NCBI GenBank assembly: GCA_016932295.1
Contig: JAFGDC010000223.1
Coordinates: 1-8,162, forward strand
Direction: 5' to 3'
DNA from: a candidate division CSSED10-310 bacterium
GTDB lineage: Bacteria > CSSED10-310 > JAFGDC01
DNA: 8,162 bases
The notes below the pieces were generated by a model. The model did not search any database and had not been told where the DNA came from. It saw nothing but the letters and a program-made list of their open reading frames with translations. The translations under genes were made by a program, and so were the position numbers. Position 1 is the stretch's first letter, and the number at the start of each line of letters is the position of its first letter. Positions 1 to 4,566 of the stretch are shown here, piece after piece.

Positions 1-400
1 ACACATAGTCCACCTCGGGATTGCGCAGTGTGCGTTCCGGAACCGTGGTGGGATGAATGCCGCCGAATATGATGGGAGCGGCCAAGCCACGCCGGCGGAG
101 CGCCGCCGCCACCGCCAGGGCTTTTCGATAATGGATCGTGTGCACCGAGAATCCCACCAGGTGCGGTTGCCAGGACATGATTCCAGCGACGTTGCCGGCG
201 GTTTTATCGAACCAGCGCTCCAGGCGCGGGGCAAGGCAGTACCCGTTGCCACCGAACAGGCGCTGATCGTGAAACACCCGGATCGCCGCGCCGCAGCCCC
301 TCATTCTTGCCGCGAGGAACTCGATGCCGAGGTTCTCCAGACCGAACGAGACCAGCGCGATACGAAATGGTGTAAATAGAGTCCGCCTTCTCGTGTTCAT
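1..400 (-). CDS. B12-binding domain protein, probably radical SAM (N-terminal part, runs off left edge)
   Basis: An uninterrupted reading frame runs from an ATG at 400 leftwards to base 1, giving 133 residues of an incomplete protein. It has the order of a cobalamin-binding Rossmann domain as found at the front of BchE-like radical SAM enzymes: a first strand and helix (LVSFGLENLGIEFLAARM, 16-33), a second strand (39-44), then PHLVGFSVHT (79-88) and FGGIHPTTVPE (112-122). The last is the typical GG-x-HPT loop of this class. The DxHxxG cobalt-ligand motif of methionine-synthase-type domains is not seen, which is usual for BchE-like members. The radical SAM domain would lie beyond the window, so that part of the call is inferred. 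The start is supported by a good promoter just upstream; the ribosome site (AAGG about 10 bases upstream) is weak. A few B12-binding-only proteins exist as an alternative. Confidence 0.75.
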   Translation of the reverse strand, partial: MNTRRRTLFTPFRIALVSFGLENLGIEFLAARMRGCGAAIRVFHDQRLFGGNGYCLAPRLERWFDKTAGNVAGIMSWQPHLVGFSVHTIHYRKALAVAAALRRRGLAAPIIFGGIHPTTVPERTLRNPEVDYV

Positions 401-794
401 CTCAGCCTGCCTTATTGATTTTGCTCTATGATAGGCTGATTCGGAGCAGGCATCAACAGGAAAAGTATGGATTTAGTATTAAAAGTTTATTAGCTTCGCG
501 CATTCTGGCATTAAATACGTATGGAGTGATGTATTTTTTCTCTATACAACCAATTTTACAGTGATCGCAGGCCGTTCCGGTGGCCGGGGTGCAGGCAAGC
601 GTAAATGTCCGGTTGACTTCTCGGCAAGGCGTGCGGTACGCAGTGATGAGGACAATCCAGGGAACGGGATTATCTGGTGTCGTGTGGGAGAGTTTTCTGA
701 GGAATATAATACTTCGGATGCAGTTGGCCGCGCCGCTCGCGGTGGACGTCCTGGCCGCTGCCGGCGCCGGGCCTCCGGCTTTGACGAAGGTCGG
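401..794. other. Gene-free stretch between the B12-binding protein gene and the Nudix gene
   Basis: No convincing gene is seen. Open frames here are short, Arg/Pro-rich and lack ribosome sites. Bases about 460-560 are clearly more AT-rich than the rest of the window. The segment holds the predicted minus-strand promoter at 428-456. A perfect TATAAT lies at 705-710 on the plus strand but has no fitting -35 box and no gene behind it. A small GC hairpin (766-770 paired with 775-779, four-base loop) sits 16-29 bases past the Nudix stop codon. It could mark the 3' end of that transcript but has no T-run to make it a standard intrinsic terminator. Confidence 0.5.
428..456 (-). promoter_or_regulatory. 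Predicted sigma70-type promoter for the B12-binding protein gene
   Basis: Read on the minus strand there is a -35 box TTGATG (451-456), a 17-base spacer and a -10 box TATCAT (428-433). This places a transcription start near 421, about 20 bases before the ATG at 400. The location in a locally AT-rich, gene-free stretch supports it. The match is by eye only. Confidence 0.45.
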
Positions 795-1283
795 TCAGTC
801 ACGGGGTGAAGGGTCTGCGGCAGATTCCTGGATGTGACCCGACCGGAGCAGGATATCGCGTGGCAGGTAACTGATGGGGAATCCGTCCCCGGTTCGCCTG
901 GCGAGGATATCGGCTGCTGTCAGCCATCGGTTGGCGGGATTGTTCGCGAGATGACCAAGGAGTTCCGCGGGGTCTGCGACGAGAGTCACCTTGAAGATGT
1001 GAAAACAATAATGTTTGTATTGTCCATCGGAGCGGGAGACATCCTGGGTTGTGTATTTCACGACCGGCCTGTCATCCACGACGAAATCGCGGTTGTGTAC
1101 CAGGTCGAGTTCATCCTGGATTTCCCGCACGGCCGTTGCGCGCAGGTCGTCGCCGTCGGTCTGTTCATATTTCCCACCCACCAGATTGAACCATTCCCAT
1201 CGCTGGTTCCATCTCAACAGGAACCGCCGTTCTCCGTCGATCTCGGAAGTGATGATGCCGAACGCCGCCAGTCGTCTGTCCAT
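795..1283 (-). CDS. Nudix-like hydrolase
   Basis: 162 residues, a normal length for a single-domain Nudix hydrolase; this family cleaves nucleoside diphosphates linked to another moiety, in the cytoplasm. The Nudix-like box lies at 37-61: GGK (36-38), then REIQDELDL (53-61), which matches the RE-U-x-EE-x-G-U part with Asp at one metal-binding Glu position and Asp in place of Gly. The spacing from the Gly to the REIQDE core is about two residues longer than the canonical GX5EX7RE, so the box is slightly degenerate. A strand with RRFLLRWNQRWEWFNLVGGK (19-38) is typical of the fold before the box. I chose the ATG at 1283 because GGAGG sits five bases upstream; in-frame TTG at 1298 and ATG at 1295 lie in or before that site. 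It is divergent from the HD nucleotidase gene, which fits a nucleotide-sanitation role, but the substrate cannot be assigned. Confidence 0.75.
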   Translation of the reverse strand: MDRRLAAFGIITSEIDGERRFLLRWNQRWEWFNLVGGKYEQTDGDDLRATAVREIQDELDLVHNRDFVVDDRPVVKYTTQDVSRSDGQYKHYCFHIFKVTLVADPAELLGHLANNPANRWLTAADILARRTGDGFPISYLPRDILLRSGHIQESAADPSPRD

Positions 1284-1288
1284 GGTGT

Positions 1289-1293
1289 CCTCC
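1289..1293 (-). promoter_or_regulatory. Ribosome binding site fixing the Nudix start
   Basis: GGAGG on the minus strand, five bases before the ATG at 1283. It overlaps the codons after the more upstream in-frame TTG and ATG, so those starts are unlikely. Confidence 0.7.
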
Positions 1294-1302
1294 ATCAATG
1301 TG

Positions 1303-1331
1303 CTGTCAATCCCCAGAAAGTATACTATAGT
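1303..1331 (+). promoter_or_regulatory. Predicted promoter for the HD nucleotidase gene
   Basis: Plus-strand CTGTCA (1303-1308), a 17-base spacer and TATAGT (1326-1331): four of six and five of six bases match the sigma70 consensus. Transcription would start near 1338, giving a leader of about 80 bases to the GTG at 1420. The -10 boxes of the two divergent promoters are one base apart, within overlapping palindromes AGTATACT and ACTATAGT. Confidence 0.4.
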
Positions 1332-1347
1332 ACCATCGACTTATTAA
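1319..1347 (-). promoter_or_regulatory. Predicted promoter for the Nudix gene
   Basis: Minus-strand TTAATA (1342-1347), a 17-base spacer and TATACT (1319-1324). The -35 matches consensus at four of six bases and the -10 at five of six. The predicted start near 1312 gives a leader of about 30 bases. It interlocks with the opposite-strand promoter at 1303-1331. Confidence 0.35.
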
Positions 1348-1408
1348 ATGCAGGTTCCGCTTCCGCATGTTCGGAGCATGGGCCTGTCCGCCGTTCGTTT
1401 CGGAGAGG

Positions 1409-1415
1409 AAGGAGG
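1409..1415 (+). promoter_or_regulatory. Ribosome binding site fixing the HD nucleotidase GTG start
   Basis: AAGGAGG is followed after four bases by GTG at 1420. It is the only strong Shine-Dalgarno site ahead of the gene. Upstream in-frame ATGs at 1348 and 1378 have none. Confidence 0.65.
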
Positions 1416-1419
1416 CCGC

Positions 1420-2004
1420 GTGGCCAACAGTGATTCTGGAAGACCCTTGCCGGAGGCGTATGTGCGCCTGTTCGGTCTTGTCGGTACATTGAAGCGGCTG
1501 AACCGCGCGGGATGGGTCGAGCACCGGGTGCCGGAGGTGGAGTCGGTGGCGGACCATTCTTTCCGGCTGGCCTTGATGGCATTGTTCACATGCTCCGGCC
1601 TGGACCGCGAAAAACTGGTGATAACCGCCTTGCTGCATGATTTGTGTGAGGCGGTGACCGGGGATGTGACACCGTCAACCATGGTGAGCGCACAGCGGAA
1701 ACGGCATGATGAACTGAAGGCCATGCAGGCTATTCTGATCGAATTCGATCCCGACGGAACGCTGCTTGACCTCTGGCTGGATTTTGTCGACGGCCGGACA
1801 CCGGAGGGCCGTCACCTGGCAGAACTGGACAAGCTCGAAATGGCTCTTCAGGCCCTGGAATATTCCAGACAGGGACATCCTGGCCTGCGGGAGTTCATCG
1901 ATTATACGGCCGAACGGATCGCCACGCCGGGCAACCGGGCGCTGTTGGAAGTGATCATGAAGGAGATGCCTGCATCCAATGACGCCAGGCAAGGCGGCGT
2001 CTGA
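1420..2004 (+). CDS. HD-domain 5'-deoxynucleotidase, YfbR/HDDC2 family
   Basis: 194 residues from the GTG start, close to the roughly 200 residues usual for YfbR and human HDDC2. Members remove phosphate from deoxynucleoside 5'-monophosphates using a divalent metal in the cytoplasm. The family signature is clear: LKRLNRAGW (24-32), PEVESVADHSFR (38-49) with metal ligand H46, LLHDLCEAVTGDVTP (71-85) with the H73-D74 pair and the ExxxGD that follows, and LDKLEMALQALEY (136-148) with D137, the fourth ligand. The spacing of H46, H73/D74 and D137 fits the known enzymes. I prefer the GTG at 1420 to the in-frame ATGs at 1348 and 1378 because AAGGAGG precedes it and because the extra 24 residues would have no counterpart in the family. 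The gene is divergent from the Nudix gene and convergent with the membrane-protein operon. Substrate preference cannot be read here. Confidence 0.9.
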   Translation: MANSDSGRPLPEAYVRLFGLVGTLKRLNRAGWVEHRVPEVESVADHSFRLALMALFTCSGLDREKLVITALLHDLCEAVTGDVTPSTMVSAQRKRHDELKAMQAILIEFDPDGTLLDLWLDFVDGRTPEGRHLAELDKLEMALQALEYSRQGHPGLREFIDYTAERIATPGNRALLEVIMKEMPASNDARQGGV

Positions 2005-2218
2005 GCTGGTTTTCGTCCACCCGCGGCGCTTCGGCCATTCATTTGCTTCAATCTGCGGGAGCATCTGTATGAGGTATGGGAGTGCCTCTCTGGAATGCCT
2101 TTCCGTACACGTCTTTGATTCCATTGAATGACGAAACAGAAGCGTTTTCCAAACTGGAGGCAATAGTCATGCACACTTGCCGAAAGGACTCGCCGCCCCG
2201 TCGTTATCGTGATGTGGG

Positions 2219-2243
2219 CATGACGCAAAACGATGCGTTCATG
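2219..2243. terminator. Imperfect stem-loop between convergent genes
   Basis: CATGACGCA (2219-2227) pairs with TGCGTTCATG (2234-2243) around the six-base loop AAACGA, with one bulged base. It lies in the 250-base gap between the stop of the HD gene (2004) and the convergent stop of the three-gene operon (2255), 12 bases past the latter. There is no T-run on either strand, so it is at best a weak or factor-assisted terminator or an mRNA 3'-end stabiliser. Nothing else is recognised in 2005-2254; a 60-codon plus-strand frame there has no supporting features. Confidence 0.3.
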
Positions 2244-2254
2244 ACGATACCGGA

Positions 2255-3232
2255 CTAGGCGATGATCATCCTGGCGGCGTGCAGGGCGGTATCGAGAATT
2301 TGTATACAGGTCTTGTCCTTGGTGTGGTAGCCGGACTTCTTGGTGGTGTGTTGGCGGATGACCAGGACCTCGGCGTTCGCATCTTCCTGGTATTCACAGA
2401 TGACCTTGTCTGGCAGCTTGACCCGGGGATGGAATCGTTTCAATCCGAAGCCGGGTTTGGCGGCGATGACGCAATAGAAGTATGGATAGCTGTGTCCCTG
2501 CACCACATTCAGATTGATTTGCGCCTGCAGGCCGTACAGTCCCTCCGGCTGGCCGGGCAGGCTCACCGCGAAGCGGGCATCCACGGGCACGCTGGCACCG
2601 GCCTTGCCATGGGACAACATCAACGCCGGTTTGAATTCCTCGCCATCCTGTTTCAAGTCCGCGAAGGCCTTGTACAGGTCAAGCACCAGCTTTACCTTGA
2701 TTTCGAGATTGGCCTGCTTGAGGATGAACTTCATGCCGGTGAACCACAGAGAGATGACCAGGATGATCCAGTCCAGGAAGAAGATGAGGGCAATGTCGGG
2801 ATCGCCGGTGATGGCCTCCAGTACATAGGAGACAATGACCGAGGCGGCGAGCAGCAGGACGAAGACGAAGCAGCCGAAGGAATTGGAGATGTCCAGGGCA
2901 TCACGGTCCCAGCGCTGGTTTTTTTTCCGCAGGTCTTCCATCTCGATGAACTTGGAAATGGGTACGGTGCGCCATTGCGAATCTACCTTGAACGTGGTGA
3001 GCCGGGCGCGGCTGTCGTAGCCATGGACGAGGCTCAGGAGCATGGCAGCGATGAGGAACGGCAGTCCGAACCAGGGGATCAACAGGAGGAGTTGCAGGCT
3101 GAAGCCGATCGCCAGCAGGATGATGATGAGGCTGATCCTGGTCCCGTAGGACAGGTTCCTGGCCAGGAGGAAGCGTACGCCGTCGCGTTTTTCCGGCGGG
3201 GGAAAGCCGAGTAATTGCAATAGTGACTTCAT
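2255..3232 (-). CDS. Four-span membrane protein of unknown function, third gene of the radical SAM operon
   Basis: 325 residues, family not recognised. The start is the ATG at 3232, which overlaps the stop of the radical SAM gene (ATGA) and has GGAG six bases upstream (3239-3242), so translation is probably coupled. A longer frame open to 3451 only reads through the upstream gene. Visible layout: a short charged N-terminus; two closely spaced hydrophobic spans at about 33-52 and 54-69; a polar, charged loop (70-118) with EMEDLRKKNQRWDRD (97-111); two more spans at about 119-138 and 147-165; then about 155 soluble residues (170-325) ending in a Lys/His-rich segment (RQHTTKKSGYHTKDK, 293-307). 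An even number of spans and no signal peptide suggest both ends are on the same side, probably cytoplasmic. Cys residues at 121, 254, 279 and 309 form no metal motif. Its fixed position behind the enzyme suggests a partner or transport or assembly factor for the tail protein; this is inference. Confidence 0.8.
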   Translation of the reverse strand: MKSLLQLLGFPPPEKRDGVRFLLARNLSYGTRISLIIILLAIGFSLQLLLLIPWFGLPFLIAAMLLSLVHGYDSRARLTTFKVDSQWRTVPISKFIEMEDLRKKNQRWDRDALDISNSFGCFVFVLLLAASVIVSYVLEAITGDPDIALIFFLDWIILVISLWFTGMKFILKQANLEIKVKLVLDLYKAFADLKQDGEEFKPALMLSHGKAGASVPVDARFAVSLPGQPEGLYGLQAQINLNVVQGHSYPYFYCVIAAKPGFGLKRFHPRVKLPDKVICEYQEDANAEVLVIRQHTTKKSGYHTKDKTCIQILDTALHAARMIIA

Positions 3233-4563
3233 GTTCCACTCCGTTCCATGATGCGGGGGAGATAGGGTTCCAGTTCCGCGTGCCCGTGCACCTGGAAGTA
3301 CAGTGGGCAGGCGCCGTGGCAGAGTGCGAAGTGCGCGCATTGACGGCAAGCCCCAAGGGCCGCGCGCTTGTCCCTGAGGAAGGTGGCGCGGGCGCCGAAC
3401 CACAATTCGCGGAACCCGGTATGCAGCAGACTGCCCACGGGTGCGGTCCAACTGGAGCAGGGCAGCAGGTTGCCGGCGGGATCCACCGCCAGTAGCCCTT
3501 CACAGGCGCTGCAGCCCTTGTTGCCGAGGCCGTGGGCGACAGGATTGAAGATGCACACCGGCGTAGGTGAATACCACATGAAGCGGGTCTTCATCTGCGC
3601 GGCGGCAGCCATGATCTCAGCCAATAAGGCTGGTAGCGCGCTATAGCTCAGATCCAGGTCCGGATCGCGCCCGCGACCTGTGGGTATGACCAGGTTGGCG
3701 GAGAAACGGTCGATTCCCAGGTCACCGGCGAACCGAGCCATGACTGGCGCGACGGCCTGGTTGAGCGCGTTCAGGGTGGTATGAGGATGGACCAGAATGC
3801 CGGCGGCGCGCAGGTTGCGTAAACCCTCCACGGACGCCTCCCAGGCGCCGGTGAGACCGGTGATGCGATCATGCAGGACTGCATCGGGAGCTTCGATGCT
3901 CACCTGGGCGGATGCCAGTCCCGCCGCCGCCAGTCGTTCAGCCGTTGTGGCATCCAGTCGCGTACCGTTGGTGATCAGGTTGACCCGCATACCCATCTCG
4001 CCGGATGCAAACGCAACCAGCTCTTCCAGGTCCCGGCGCAGGGTCGGTTCACCTCCGGTGAAGGAAACGCTGGGCACCCCGGCATCGTGCCGAATTATCC
4101 GCAGCAGCGTTTTTACCTGATCGGTGGTGAGTTCCTCCTCAGCCGGCGCGGCTTCCTGCCGGCATGCAGCGTAGCAGAAGCGGCAGCGTATGTTGCAGCG
4201 GTAAGTGAGCGCCACTTCCGACAGGATTGGCAGCTCGATGTAGCCCAGTTCGAAAGGCACGCGTTCGACGGCGGGAGAGTGATATGCATCGCAGAATCCG
4301 GCCCCCAGCAGAAGAGTAATGTCGGTCAGGAAGGTCGCCACCTGGCGGCGTGCCTCCGGATCGTCCGCCCTGGCCGTCAGGATATCGTCGATACCGCCGC
4401 CGGCCAGCAGGTGCGCCATTATCCTCGTTCCGGTGCGGTTGAGCTTGAAACACTCGTTGGGCATGCGGATCAGCAGGTTGTCTTCACTCCTGACCCTGAT
4501 GTACGGCCGGATCCGGTGGATGAATGCATCGACCCAGTCGAGAGGTATCGATCCGGCGGTCAT
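3229..4563 (-). CDS. Radical SAM/SPASM enzyme with N-terminal PqqD/RRE-like domain (peptide or protein maturase)
   Basis: 444 residues. The N-terminal part (about 18-95) has the look of a PqqD-like RiPP recognition element: a strand pair around NLLIRMPNECFKLNRTGTRI (29-48) followed by helices. The radical SAM core starts near 112 with CNIRCRFC; C123, C127 and C130 bind the 4Fe-4S cluster that cleaves S-adenosylmethionine. SFTGGEPT (167-174) is the SAM-binding GGE motif. The C-terminal SPASM region carries C337, C351, C354, C369, C406, C409, C415 and C419, enough for two auxiliary clusters as in PqqE- and AnSME-type enzymes. Such enzymes form thioether or carbon-carbon bonds on ribosomal peptides, or oxidise Cys/Ser. 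The gene starts three bases after the stop of the Cys/His-tail protein gene and overlaps the next gene by four bases, so the tail protein is the obvious candidate substrate. The ATG at 4563 has only a weak ribosome site, consistent with coupling. The exact reaction is unknown. Confidence 0.92.
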   Translation of the reverse strand: MTAGSIPLDWVDAFIHRIRPYIRVRSEDNLLIRMPNECFKLNRTGTRIMAHLLAGGGIDDILTARADDPEARRQVATFLTDITLLLGAGFCDAYHSPAVERVPFELGYIELPILSEVALTYRCNIRCRFCYAACRQEAAPAEEELTTDQVKTLLRIIRHDAGVPSVSFTGGEPTLRRDLEELVAFASGEMGMRVNLITNGTRLDATTAERLAAAGLASAQVSIEAPDAVLHDRITGLTGAWEASVEGLRNLRAAGILVHPHTTLNALNQAVAPVMARFAGDLGIDRFSANLVIPTGRGRDPDLDLSYSALPALLAEIMAAAAQMKTRFMWYSPTPVCIFNPVAHGLGNKGCSACEGLLAVDPAGNLLPCSSWTAPVGSLLHTGFRELWFGARATFLRDKRAALGACRQCAHFALCHGACPLYFQVHGHAELEPYLPRIMERSGT

Positions 4564-4566
4564 GAC

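Noticed and set aside
705..710. Perfect TATAAT on the plus strand
   Set aside because: No acceptable -35 box at 16-18 bases and no plus-strand gene downstream until 1420.
542..802. 86-codon minus-strand frame overlapping the Nudix stop by eight bases (GTG start)
   Set aside because: The predicted protein is Arg/Pro-rich and low in complexity, resembles no family and has no ribosome site, so it is probably chance reading in GC-rich DNA.
2076..2258. 60-codon plus-strand frame after the HD nucleotidase gene
   Set aside because: No domain and no convincing ribosome site at its start. It runs into the convergent gene's stop and contains the stem-loop at 2219-2243.
2279..3214. 311-codon plus-strand open frame rich in Asp, Glu, Gln and Gly
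   Set aside because: It lies wholly opposite the four-span membrane protein, whose hydrophobic spans and coupled start are convincing. The acidic, low-complexity reading is a by-product of the complementary strand.
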